Position numbers and translations under genes: made by a program. From the NCBI GenBank assembly GCA_000686145.1, contig JMMB01000007.1, positions 2,170,001 to 2,234,000 of the forward strand: a stretch of DNA of 64,000 nucleotides. The letters are read 5' to 3'. The notes beneath the pieces were generated by a model. That model did not search any database. It was not told the DNA's origin and saw only the letters and a program-made list of their open reading frames with translations. How positions within the stretch are numbered: position 1 is the stretch's first letter; each line of letters starts with the position of its first letter. The stretch is from Peptostreptococcaceae bacterium VA2 (GTDB lineage: Bacteria > Bacillota > Clostridia > Peptostreptococcales > Peptostreptococcaceae). Below, piece by piece: positions 25,512 through 33,708 of this stretch.

Positions 25512-26210
25512 TTACCAAGGTCTTTTTTTATCAAGCCAACCATTTTCTTTCCAATAGTTTTTATCAACCATATTCCAATCGTTTGATTTTTGCATCATTT
25601 TCATTATGGTAAACATAAATTTCAACCTAAAGTTGGGACTTGCTTTACCTACTTTGGCTTTCGCTTTTACAGAAATTTTAGAAGTGCCCTTTTCAATGGA
25701 TTCTTTAATTTTTTCAGGAACTGTTTCCCAACTTGAAGCATTTACACTCTTACTATACTGAAATACCTTAGATGTTCCAATCCAAAACATTTGCTGTGCT
25801 AATGCTTTCGTGACTTTATTTGCTCCTGCCCCTGAAGCTGTTGAGACAACAATTCCCACTTTATTAAACATAGCCTCTTTTGGGCGATGAGAAAGCCACA
25901 TATACCCAAGATGGTCAAAGAAAGTTTTCAGCTGTCCTGTCATTCCATAGCAATATGTTGGCGAATCAATAACAATAATATCAGACAACTCCATAGACCT
26001 AACAATCTTTTGCACTTTTTGTGCTTGCGGACAAGCTTTCTCGCTTTCATTAAAGCATTTGTAACACCCTACACAATAATTAGGGGTATCACTTGGCATA
26101 AAATACTCATAAATTTCTTTGTCATCACTTAGGATTTTATTAATTATTTGGTCAGTTATATGGTAACTACTCCCCTTATGTAATTGCCCATGTATTACAG
26201 TTATTTTCAT
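25512..26210 (-). CDS. NAD(P)H-dependent FMN reductase-like oxidoreductase
   Basis: 232 residues of the NADPH-dependent FMN reductase/flavodoxin-like type: N-terminal ITVIHGQLHKGSSYHI phosphate-binding loop, a CVGCYKCF cysteine motif at about 47-54, and the SPTYCYGMTGQLKTFFDH motif that closes the FMN site. Such enzymes reduce flavins, quinones or similar acceptors; the CxxC pair is shared with the iron-sulfur flavoprotein relatives. A GGGGAG site precedes the ATG. Its GC content looks somewhat higher than the neighbours, which may reflect transfer. It is monocistronic. Confidence 0.75.
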   Translation of the reverse strand: MKITVIHGQLHKGSSYHITDQIINKILSDDKEIYEYFMPSDTPNYCVGCYKCFNESEKACPQAQKVQKIVRSMELSDIIVIDSPTYCYGMTGQLKTFFDHLGYMWLSHRPKEAMFNKVGIVVSTASGAGANKVTKALAQQMFWIGTSKVFQYSKSVNASSWETVPEKIKESIEKGTSKISVKAKAKVGKASPNFRLKFMFTIMKMMQKSNDWNMVDKNYWKENGWLDKKRPW

Positions 26211-26294
26211 AATCTTCTTCTCCCCAAATTTAAATATCTTTTATCTTTAGACATTATAAATATAGTTATTTAGACATTTTTAGTATCTATATCT

Positions 26295-26723
26295 TTAAAT
26301 TATTTTTTCCATTATATATTCTTTATGAGCAGAGTCTTCGTTAACTTGTTCTTTTATTATTTTAAACCCTCTATGAATATAAAAGTCTACTGATTTTTTG
26401 TTGTCTTTGTATACTGCTAAATCTAATTTCTTGTATTTATGCAGTGCATAATCTATTAAACATCTTCCTATACCATTGCTTTGGGCATCTACATCCACGA
26501 ATAATGCTCCTATAAATTCATTATTTATAATACTTATAAATCCTTTTATATCCTCATCATCTTCATATACAAATGTCTCAGCTATTGGTATATATATATC
26601 TTTTACAGTATTATAGCTGTTTTTCCAATATTCTTCAGATATAAAGTCATGAGCTTTTATAGTGCTTTTTAACCATATATCCATTATTTTATCTATATCT
26701 TTATTTTCTAGATTTCTTATCAT
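26295..26723 (-). CDS. GNAT family N-acetyltransferase
   Basis: About 142 residues from the ATG before IRNLENKDIDKIMDIW, preceded by AAGGAG; an earlier in-frame ATG at 26768 overlaps the stop of the upstream gene. The GNAT core has VDVDAQSNGIGRCLIDYA (the acetyl-CoA loop QSNGIG) and VDFYIHRGF. It resembles the YjaB-type group. The overlap with the membrane-anchored protein at 26761 suggests co-transcription. The substrate is unknown. Confidence 0.8.
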   Translation of the reverse strand: MIRNLENKDIDKIMDIWLKSTIKAHDFISEEYWKNSYNTVKDIYIPIAETFVYEDDEDIKGFISIINNEFIGALFVDVDAQSNGIGRCLIDYALHKYKKLDLAVYKDNKKSVDFYIHRGFKIIKEQVNEDSAHKEYIMEKII

Positions 26724-26760
26724 ATTAATAAACTTCTCCTTGTTGTGTTTTAGATTTGAT

Positions 26761-27429
26761 TTAATCATTAATGTATTTTTGTAATTTTTTAACTATGCTT
26801 TTAATTGTATTTGAGTTATCTTCTGCAAATATGTTATCAATATCTTCGCTTAAAGATGACATTTGATCTTGTGAAAGTGATGATTTTATTGAAGGTTCAA
26901 TTTTTAATATTAAATCTACTAAATCATAGTCAATAAAATTAGATACATCTTCAAAATTATTAATTAAAAATTTTGCATTTTCATATGATGTAAAATCAGA
27001 ATCTCTTCCATGTTTTAATAAATATTCACTAAGTTGGTAATCCTCGTTTGCATATTTAAAGAAATCACCTGAAGGATCCATTATATCTTCTTTAGAATTT
27101 AGATACTCAATAATTTTAATTTCTTTTATTAACCTATCTTTTTCTGATAAATTTTTGTAGTGGTAATTAATAAAAGCAACTAACCCATAATCAGATTTCA
27201 AAATTTCATCTTTATAATCTTTACGCTCTTGAATTGTATCTTTTCCATATTTACTAAGGTCTTCTAAATTTTTATCAATATCATTCTCTCTAATTTTTGT
27301 TAATTGTTTAATACTTAAATCCTCTAAATTTTTAGGCTTAATATTTTTATTAAAAACTACTAATAGAGCAATTAATAAAAATAGAATTATTATTAAACTA
27401 ATTGAAATTATCTTTTTTTTATTAAACAT
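26761..27429 (-). CDS. Membrane-anchored protein of unknown function
   Basis: 222 residues: a single N-terminal membrane segment (about 7-26) and then a charged, helical domain rich in Asp, Glu, Lys and Ser. No catalytic motif or family is recognisable. The ribosome binding site is weak. The 3' end overlaps the following GNAT gene by a few bases. A decayed piece of a paralogue, about 55 bp long, is present at 31970-32025, fused to a CPBP relic, so this gene has been part of a duplication in the region. Confidence 0.55.
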   Translation of the reverse strand: MFNKKKIISISLIIILFLLIALLVVFNKNIKPKNLEDLSIKQLTKIRENDIDKNLEDLSKYGKDTIQERKDYKDEILKSDYGLVAFINYHYKNLSEKDRLIKEIKIIEYLNSKEDIMDPSGDFFKYANEDYQLSEYLLKHGRDSDFTSYENAKFLINNFEDVSNFIDYDLVDLILKIEPSIKSSLSQDQMSSLSEDIDNIFAEDNSNTIKSIVKKLQKYIND

Positions 27430-27562
27430 ATATTATCTTTAGTAAGAGCGTTTATTGTAAATGCCAATCCCTCACTAATTCCACCTTTCTTTATTAATAG
27501 TCACGTTTAAGTGTCTATTAAGCTATTTATCATTAGCTTTTATTTGTAATTTTAAATAATTA

Positions 27563-28120
27563 CTATCCATTATAATCCTCAGCTATTAATCCATACATAG
27601 CACAATCACAAATTCCTTGATTGTTTATGTCTGCTTTTCTCATTGTACCTTCATATTTCATTTTACATTTTATCATTACTTTACCCGAGCCTGGATTAAG
27701 AGGGTCATGTCTTGATTCAATACGATTTGCTTTAACCTCATTTATGAAATATTTAATTATAGCATTTAGTGCTTCTGTAGTAATACCTTTATTCCACCAT
27801 TTTCTTCCTATGCAGTAACCAATATGAACCATCCCTATTTCTTCATCTTGACGCACAGTACTTATAGTTCCTATCGGTTCTTTTCCATTTAACTTTAATA
27901 CAATAGCCCATTGATAAAAATTTTCTTTTTCATATTCATCAACCCAATTTTTTAAAACATCCTTTGAGACATCAACGCTTTCCATTGGTCCCCAAGTTAA
28001 AAACTTTGTAACTTCTGAATCATTTGCCCAATTCTTATACACAGCATCTGCATCTGACAATTCAAATTTTCTTAAAATCAAATTCTCAGTCTCTATTACT
28101 TTTGTTCCATTATGATTCAT
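27563..28120 (-). CDS. GNAT acetyltransferase (RimJ/RimL-like)
   Basis: 185 residues with the RimJ/RimL arrangement: N-terminal TENLILRKFELSDADAVYKNW (the LRKFELSDAD block), VHIGYCIGRKWWNKGITTEAL as acetyl-CoA motif and a C-terminal SGKVMIKCKMKYEG. Family members acetylate N-terminal residues of proteins or small amines; here the target is unknown. GGGGG precedes the ATG. It has its own P1-type promoter block directly upstream (28153-28208). Confidence 0.85.
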   Translation of the reverse strand: MNHNGTKVIETENLILRKFELSDADAVYKNWANDSEVTKFLTWGPMESVDVSKDVLKNWVDEYEKENFYQWAIVLKLNGKEPIGTISTVRQDEEIGMVHIGYCIGRKWWNKGITTEALNAIIKYFINEVKANRIESRHDPLNPGSGKVMIKCKMKYEGTMRKADINNQGICDCAMYGLIAEDYNG

Positions 28121-28152
28121 AAATACCCCCTATATACTTAATAATAATTGTT

Positions 28153-28208
28153 TATTTAATTATAGCAGAACTTACAGTTTCTCATATGTTCACTAAAACA
28201 GATGTTTT
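28153..28208 (-). promoter_or_regulatory. Shared promoter block P1, copy at the RimL-like gene
   Basis: Read on the minus strand: AACATCTGTTTTAGTGAACA, 13 bp, then AAGTTCTGCTATAATTAAAT with an extended -10. It is near-identical to the blocks at 3551-3602 and 40513-40568 and lies about 35 bp upstream of the start codon. Confidence 0.7.
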
Positions 28209-28257
28209 TTCTACTACATTAGTAAAATTACAAACTAATACCTATATTACATAATTA

Positions 28258-28962
28258 CAAAACCTTCATTAATATTAGCAGATGAGCCTACATGTGCACT
28301 TGATTCTAAGTCATCTGCCGATTTATTAAATGCTATGAATAGTTTAAATCAAGAAAAAGATGCAACGATAATGATGGTTACTCATGATGCATTTGCAGCT
28401 AGTTATTGCAAAAGGGTCTTATTTAATATAGCTAAAAAGAATGTAGAGAAAAACTTAAAAGTATATTTCTTATACTTTTTCTCTATAGTGTTTACGGTAT
28501 GTATATACTACTCATTTAAAAGCTTACAATACAACCCAAGTATAGATAGTGTATTGTTAGGAAGTGGCAATGTATCTACTGCATTTAACGCTGCTTCAGT
28601 AGTAATTGCTCTATTCTCAGTGCTATTTATATATTATTCAAATAATTTCTTTATAAAGAAAAGAAAAAAAGAAATAGGATTATATGCTCTTTTAGGAATA
28701 AAGAAATAGGACTTCTTTTATTCTTTGAAACATTAATGATAGGAGTTGCATCACTTTTAATTAGAATTATATTCTCGAAATTTACGTTAGGGCTACTTTT
28801 TAAAATTATTGGCTATTATATCGATAGTTCTTATAGTAGATGCTTGGTCAAAATATAATATTTGTAATGGCATGTACACTTATACCTTACTCAATAATAT
28901 ATGTGGTTTATTACTTGATTACATCTAAGTTTTATTTTGAAATAGTTACTAAAAAGAATTAA
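28258..28962 (+). pseudogene. Fused relic of a BceAB-type ABC transporter
   Basis: The frame opens with the end of an ABC ATPase ([28 protein letters not shown], i.e. Walker B, D-loop and H-loop). It then jumps directly into the N-terminus of an FtsX/BceB permease ([17 protein letters not shown], then [18 protein letters not shown]). The Walker A half of the ATPase and most of the permease are gone. After a stop at 28709 further permease pieces follow in other frames (GLLLFFETLMIGVASL and a C-terminal ITSKFYFEIV). BceAB systems export or detoxify peptide antibiotics; this one is dead. Confidence 0.8.
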
Positions 28963-29006
28963 ATTATTATATCCAGAGTTAAAAAATTAAATATAGATTA
29001 TAGAAT

Positions 29007-29057
29007 AAACAACACCCCACTTTAACTGGTCATATATCAGTAAATGGGGTGTTGTTT
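29007..29057. terminator. Terminator between the ABC relic and the deiminase gene
   Basis: AAACAACACCCCA and TGGGGTGTTGTTT arms form a 13-bp stem; flanking A and T tracts allow use in either direction. Confidence 0.8.
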
Positions 29058-29176
29058 ATTTAATTTCAGAAATTATGATTTTTTAAATAATGCTTAACAT
29101 AGTATTTGCTAGGTTATGATTTTTAACAATTAATTTATGAATTACTTTGGTATGTATCTTACTTATAACTAAAAGC

Positions 29177-30445
29177 TTATTTAATATTTGAACTAGCAAT
29201 ATTCTTTGTAATACAATGAATACCTCCGCCTAAAATATTAACAGCTGTTGTATTTATAGTAATGACTTTTCTATCAGGAAAAATACTTTCCAAAACTTTT
29301 TTTGCTTGTTCATCTTTTTGCTTTATTGATAATGGAAGTCCTTCTTTCCAATAACTCTGACCTAAAACAATACCATTTACAATAAGGAAATTACAATAAC
29401 TAAGTGCTGGTTGCATTTTAATTTTTCCAGTTGGGAACTTAGAACCATCTCTTAATGTATCTCCGACTAATCCTAAAGACCTTTGACGATTCAAAAGGCT
29501 GTTCCAAGTCTCATTTAATATATCTCCAGGTTCTGCTGTTATATATATTGGATCTGGGCAAGGCATACGTAATATTTTAAATGGATTTCCATTGATATCT
29601 GTAGCATTTTTTAAAACTTCATATGCTTTATCTAACCTTTCTTTTGTAATTTTAGCAGAGTTTAATGTATTTGCTTCTTCATCACTTATCTGGGCAAGTA
29701 AAATAGTATTTTCACTTACAAATCGGCACATTTCATCAATATGACCATTTGCTGATAAAGAACGATATACATTCTCTCCATCTACTACATCTAACACCCC
29801 TTCAAATATATTTTCGTCCTCAAAAGTAGGATATGGAACCCAAATTACCTTTTCAACATTAAATAATTGTTTAAATTCATCTTCAACTTGTTGTTTAGAG
29901 TATAGTGGATTGCGCTTTCTTACCTCAGTATCTTCAATAGTAATAAGTACTCCATTACCATTAAATTCTTTATCACCACCCTCAGAAATAAGGTTAGAAT
30001 TTATAATATCAAAACAACCAAGATCAATTGCTTGATGTGCCGCTATCTTAGCCGCAGCAGTTGAAATTTCATCAGTTCCTTCTTCTTCTCCATAAGTATT
30101 GAATTTAAAGTTTATAAGACGCATATTACCTTCATCATCTATAAGAATATCTGCACCATAATCACGAGCCCAGCTTAGTCTATCTTCATATTGTGTAAAA
30201 TGAATTTTAGTTATATCCATTCCTGAATTTACTAGTTTTTCCCTACAATTTGTAATTGCTCCTTCCATACCACAGTTTACAAAAACTTCAACCTCATCAA
30301 TAAGATATTTTATAACCTCTACAAAAACATCATGATTATTATAGTCCTTTGATGAATATTCATCTTCAGGCCAACAAATCATAACTGCTTTCTGTGGTTC
30401 AAATTCCCCAGCATATCTAAATTTATTTTCATTAATATTATTCAT
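29177..30445 (-). CDS. Agmatine deiminase family protein
   Basis: About 422 residues from the ATG 8 bp after AGGAG. It is a member of the peptidyl-arginine-deiminase/agmatine-deiminase fold: SWARDYGAD at about 91-99, GHIDEM at 234-239 (catalytic His and Asp) and the nucleophile C411 in GGGIHCITK. Agmatine deiminase hydrolyses agmatine to N-carbamoylputrescine and ammonia. It is some 50 residues longer than classical AguA, and no carbamoyltransferase or antiporter gene is beside it, so the substrate is uncertain. A MerR-type gene is divergently transcribed next to it. Confidence 0.75.
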   Translation of the reverse strand: MNNINENKFRYAGEFEPQKAVMICWPEDEYSSKDYNNHDVFVEVIKYLIDEVEVFVNCGMEGAITNCREKLVNSGMDITKIHFTQYEDRLSWARDYGADILIDDEGNMRLINFKFNTYGEEEGTDEISTAAAKIAAHQAIDLGCFDIINSNLISEGGDKEFNGNGVLITIEDTEVRKRNPLYSKQQVEDEFKQLFNVEKVIWVPYPTFEDENIFEGVLDVVDGENVYRSLSANGHIDEMCRFVSENTILLAQISDEEANTLNSAKITKERLDKAYEVLKNATDINGNPFKILRMPCPDPIYITAEPGDILNETWNSLLNRQRSLGLVGDTLRDGSKFPTGKIKMQPALSYCNFLIVNGIVLGQSYWKEGLPLSIKQKDEQAKKVLESIFPDRKVITINTTAVNILGGGIHCITKNIASSNIK

Positions 30446-30515
30446 TTTATTCACTCCTATATATATTTTAGTATACTCGTACTTGAGTTTTTCACCCATG
30501 CTACTTATAATAAGG

Positions 30516-30532
30516 TATAGTGTTACACTATA
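30516..30532. promoter_or_regulatory. Dyad between deiminase and MerR genes
   Basis: TATAGTGTTACACTATA has 8-bp perfect arms around one central base, in the short divergent intergenic region just upstream of the MerR-type gene. The position and symmetry fit a MerR-type operator that serves both promoters. Confidence 0.6.
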
Positions 30533-30551
30533 GGCAAGAGGAGAATTTATT

Positions 30552-31376
30552 ATGGATAAAAAATTAGAAACTTATCTTACAACTAGTGAATTTGCAAATA
30601 TTGTAGGAGTGTCAAAGCATACACTTTTTCACTATGATAAAATAGGAGTATTCTCTCCAGAATTAAAAGATGCAAATGAATTCAGATACTATTCTGTTTT
30701 TCAAGTTGAACCATTTTTTGTTATATCATCACTAAAAGAGTTAGGTATGCCATTGAAGGAAATTAAAGCATATTTAGATATAAGAAGTCCAAAAGAACTA
30801 ATATCTATTTTAAATACACATGAAAAAGAAATTGATAAAGAAATCACTAGACTTGTTGCTTTAAAACAACTAGTTTCACAAAAAATAAAACTTACTAAAT
30901 CTCTATTTAATGTAGATACTGAAAAAGTATATATATCAAAAGAAAAAAAAGAGCTACTGCTTTTTACAGAAGCACTTCCAGATACAGAGTCAAGATATAT
31001 ATATTTATCTTTTGCAAATCATATAAAATGCTATACAGATAATAATGTTCATTCACCATATTCTGTAGGTCAAATGATTAGCCGACAAAATATTTGTAAT
31101 GGTAATTATGATTCCTACAAATATTTTTATACAAAAGTTTCATCGTCTGTATCAAATACTAATATATATTCAAAAAACTCAGGTGAGTACTTAACTGCTT
31201 ACCATACAAATGGCTATTATTCAATAGAAGAAACTTATTTGAAAATGCTTAAATTTTCCTATGAGAATAAATTATATCTAGATAAATATTTTTTTGAAGA
31301 TGTTATTTTAGATGAGTTATCAGTAAATGGATATGAAAATTTTGTTGTGAAAATTTCTATTTTAATTAAGAAGTAA
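30552..31376 (+). CDS. MerR family regulator with C-terminal effector domain
   Basis: 274 residues. The N-terminal winged helix (EFANIVGVSKHTLFHYDKIGVF, with HTLFHYDKIG as recognition part, and FRYYSVFQV) is MerR-type, then a dimerisation helix (about 85-115), then a domain of about 150 residues like BmrR/GyrI effector-binding modules. It probably activates the divergent deiminase gene and itself in response to a small molecule, perhaps a polyamine or antibiotic. AGAGGAG precedes the ATG. No partner downstream; the next element is a CPBP relic. Confidence 0.8.
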   Translation: MDKKLETYLTTSEFANIVGVSKHTLFHYDKIGVFSPELKDANEFRYYSVFQVEPFFVISSLKELGMPLKEIKAYLDIRSPKELISILNTHEKEIDKEITRLVALKQLVSQKIKLTKSLFNVDTEKVYISKEKKELLLFTEALPDTESRYIYLSFANHIKCYTDNNVHSPYSVGQMISRQNICNGNYDSYKYFYTKVSSSVSNTNIYSKNSGEYLTAYHTNGYYSIEETYLKMLKFSYENKLYLDKYFFEDVILDELSVNGYENFVVKISILIKK

Positions 31377-31553
31377 TCATCAGAAGTTATTTTGATATAT
31401 TCTAATCTATCAAAATGACTTCTGATACTATCTGCATCTAAAAAATATTTTATTTAATTTTTGATAAAACATTCCTTATATTTAGTAAATTGTAATTATT
31501 TACTAAATAACTGTGTTATTATTTTATCATATGATTTAATAATTAAGGGTATT

Positions 31554-31969
31554 ATGTGTACTGATGTTAAAGTTATAAAAAAAGAAGTAAATTGTTTCTT
31601 ATTAATCAATTTTGGGCTTATTACCCTTGTATCTATATTCATATTTGTTTCCACTACAAAACCAAATAGCGCTGCTTTAGGGGGAAACTTTGCTGGATTA
31701 TTTATGTATATTCCTGCTTTTTCGGTGGTTGTTGTTCTAAAAAAATTTCTAATTACAGTTTTCCTCCAACAGTAGATAAGTTTTTTAAGGTTTTTGCTAT
31801 AACTACCCTTGTGAGGATAGTTGTATCTATAACCTAAGTATTTTTAATCGGAAATACTGCTATTTCTTCAATAATAGATACAGTTATATCTTGTTATTTT
31901 GTATTTGTTATTTTTGTAAATGAATCTGACTTTGAAGTGCTAAATTTATCTTTAAATAAAAACTTCAAA
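31554..31969 (+). pseudogene. CPBP protease relic (N-terminal part)
   Basis: The sequence matches the first ~139 codons of the intact CPBP gene at 42070-43065, including the upstream leader. A one-base deletion after VVLKK shifts the frame (stop at 31775), and a second in-frame stop follows around 31833. Homology ends at 31969, before the catalytic EExxxR region. The junction then continues into about 55 bp that match, in the opposite sense, the gene at 26761-27429. Confidence 0.85.
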
Positions 31970-32025
31970 AGTGATGGTTTTATTGAAGTCTCAATATTTA
32001 ATATTAAATCTACTACATCATAGTT
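31970..32025 (-). pseudogene. Fragment of a paralogue of the 26761-27429 gene
   Basis: The stretch matches 26876-26931 with few changes (GATTTTATTGAAG...ATTAAATCTACT pieces). It is joined without a gap to the CPBP relic, so two unrelated genes meet at an illegitimate-recombination junction. Confidence 0.7.
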
Positions 32026-32044
32026 TTGCAATGAGTTTTATATA

Positions 32045-32470
32045 CTACGAGGTTGAGTTATTTAATTTAACATTAGTTAGCAATTTATTATAAACATCTC
32101 GTGTTTTATCCTCATTATCTTCATTAAAAACAATTACTGAATCTTTTATCGTAAGTTTTATAAAAGGACTTATATTTTTATGTATGTATACCCTAGATTC
32201 AAATTTATCTCCGTTCACTTTATAGCTTCCATTATTCGTATTAGGTGTGTTACTACCTGAACCTCCTGAAAGACTTACTTCATCTAACAGCTCTATATCC
32301 ACAATATCATTGATATTATAAGTATTATACATAATTTCAACCTCATTATCTCTGATTTCTATTGATGTTAAGCTCGAGTCCATTTGTTTAAATAAATAAT
32401 TTATAGATAAAGATGTTATTACAAATATCATAAATATAAACATATAACCGTATTTTTTTACTTTCTCCAT
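32045..32470 (-). CDS. PH-domain membrane protein
   Basis: 141 residues with one or two N-terminal membrane segments (about 8-28) and a soluble domain whose layout (IEIRDNEVEIMYNTYNINDIVDIELLDEV, seen as alternating strands, ending VIVFNEDNEDKTRDVYNKL) matches the bacterial PH-like domains of small clostridial membrane proteins. Function is unknown. The ribosome binding site is weak. It is close to the cupin gene in the same direction but separated by 56 bp. Confidence 0.65.
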   Translation of the reverse strand: MEKVKKYGYMFIFMIFVITSLSINYLFKQMDSSLTSIEIRDNEVEIMYNTYNINDIVDIELLDEVSLSGGSGSNTPNTNNGSYKVNGDKFESRVYIHKNISPFIKLTIKDSVIVFNEDNEDKTRDVYNKLLTNVKLNNSTS

Positions 32471-32526
32471 ATTAATTTATTGCCTCCACACTTTCTTATA
32501 AAGTCCTAATAACAATTTAACTGACT

Positions 32527-32856
32527 TTATTGTTCTGGAACAACTGCAAAGAAAATTAAATCATCATTACTATCGTTAATTAAGCTGTGTGTATGACCTT
32601 TAGGACAATAATGACATAAGCCTTGTCTAACTTCTTCATACTCCCCATTATATAAAACCTTACCTGTTCCACTTAAAATATAAATAATTTCACTACTTGT
32701 TTCATGTGTATGTAATCCGATAGACGCTCCTGGAACTAATTTTCCATTCATAATCTTATTGTTTTCATCAGTATACATTTTAGTCGATAGCTCTTTTTCA
32801 CCCTTATGAAAATTTGGCATTACCTTTTCATCAATCTTATTAAAGTCTATTATCAT
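32527..32856 (-). CDS. Cupin domain protein
   Basis: About 109 residues from the ATG after GGAGG. The single conserved beta-barrel shows both cupin motifs: GLHTHETSSEIIYILSG (H-x-H and E, the metal ligands) and PKGHTHSLIND (second His). It probably binds a divalent metal and a small ligand, acting as an isomerase, dioxygenase or sensor; no specific reaction can be named. A P2-type promoter lies about 100 bp upstream. Confidence 0.8.
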   Translation of the reverse strand: MIIDFNKIDEKVMPNFHKGEKELSTKMYTDENNKIMNGKLVPGASIGLHTHETSSEIIYILSGTGKVLYNGEYEEVRQGLCHYCPKGHTHSLINDSNDDLIFFAVVPEQ

Positions 32857-32956
32857 TTCCACTACCTCCACTATTTCATAGTATAATATTTTAGCTTAGT
32901 TATATGTATAAACAATTTTAAGTACGCAATTTATAACAATCGTGAACTCTAATTAA

Positions 32957-32985
32957 ATTATAACCTTAGTAATAATCATAGTAAA
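32957..32985 (-). promoter_or_regulatory. Shared promoter block P2 (cupin copy)
   Basis: On the minus strand TTTACT, exactly 17 bp, TATAAT, with the conserved spacer end TTACTAAGGT. The same arrangement occurs at 45911-45939 and 47478-47506. Confidence 0.65.
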
Positions 32986-33013
32986 TAAAATACTATGTTC
33001 TAATCACTTAAAA

Positions 33014-33523
33014 TCATTTAAGGATTAGTCTCAATATATCTAAATTATGGTTTTCATTTCCCATACTTATAGTTGTTGATTTTACTTGTTGGTATCCTAA
33101 TGAATCCCAAAATTTTATTCCCTTAATATTTTCTTCTACTACTCCTATTCGTAGTGTGTCCGCTCCTTGGCTTAGAGCATATTCTTTTATTTCTTCGTGT
33201 ATTATTTTGCCTAGTTTTTTATTTCTTTCATTTGGTGAAAGTAAAAGTAAACCTATCATCCAAGTTCCACTGTTAGGATAGTTTTTAAATATGTCTACAA
33301 TACCAATTAATAAGTCATTATATACTCCAAGTGTTAATGAATCATCTAATGTCTTTTTATCACTGTATTTGAAAATATTATCTATATCCTCATCAGTTGC
33401 ATTTTTGCCATTACACATTATATGATAATCCGAACATAAATCATATAGATATTTAATCTCACTATGATTAAAAGACGTTATGGGTTTAATTAAATACTTA
33501 TTTTCTAATATTGCTTTTATCAT
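33014..33523 (-). CDS. GNAT family N-acetyltransferase
   Basis: 169 residues. The acetyl-CoA loop is NERNKKLGKIIHEEI (about 110-124), followed by ADTLRIGVVEENIKGIKFWDSLGYQQV (KFWDSLGY as the last motif). The start ATG follows AGGGG. The gene has a partial P1-type promoter (ATTCTGCTATAATTTAG at 33552-33568) just upstream. The substrate is unknown; it is one of the scattered acetyltransferases of the accessory zone. Confidence 0.8.
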   Translation of the reverse strand: MIKAILENKYLIKPITSFNHSEIKYLYDLCSDYHIMCNGKNATDEDIDNIFKYSDKKTLDDSLTLGVYNDLLIGIVDIFKNYPNSGTWMIGLLLLSPNERNKKLGKIIHEEIKEYALSQGADTLRIGVVEENIKGIKFWDSLGYQQVKSTTISMGNENHNLDILRLILK

Positions 33524-33551
33524 ACTATCACCCCTAATATAATATTTATTA

Positions 33552-33570
33552 ACTAAATTATAGCAGAATC
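33552..33570 (-). promoter_or_regulatory. Partial P1 promoter block
   Basis: On the minus strand GGATTCTGCTATAATTTAG: the extended -10 half of P1 is kept, the upstream GTGAACA half is not recognisable. Confidence 0.5.
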
Positions 33571-33708
33571 CATATTTAAATTAATAAAAAATGACCATTC
33601 ACACCTATTACATTTGAAAATTGCCCCCCAATGAAAGTTAGAGTATAATAGTTATTTATTAGGATAAAAGGTAATACCCTAATTTAAGGATAATACCTTT
33701 TATAAATT

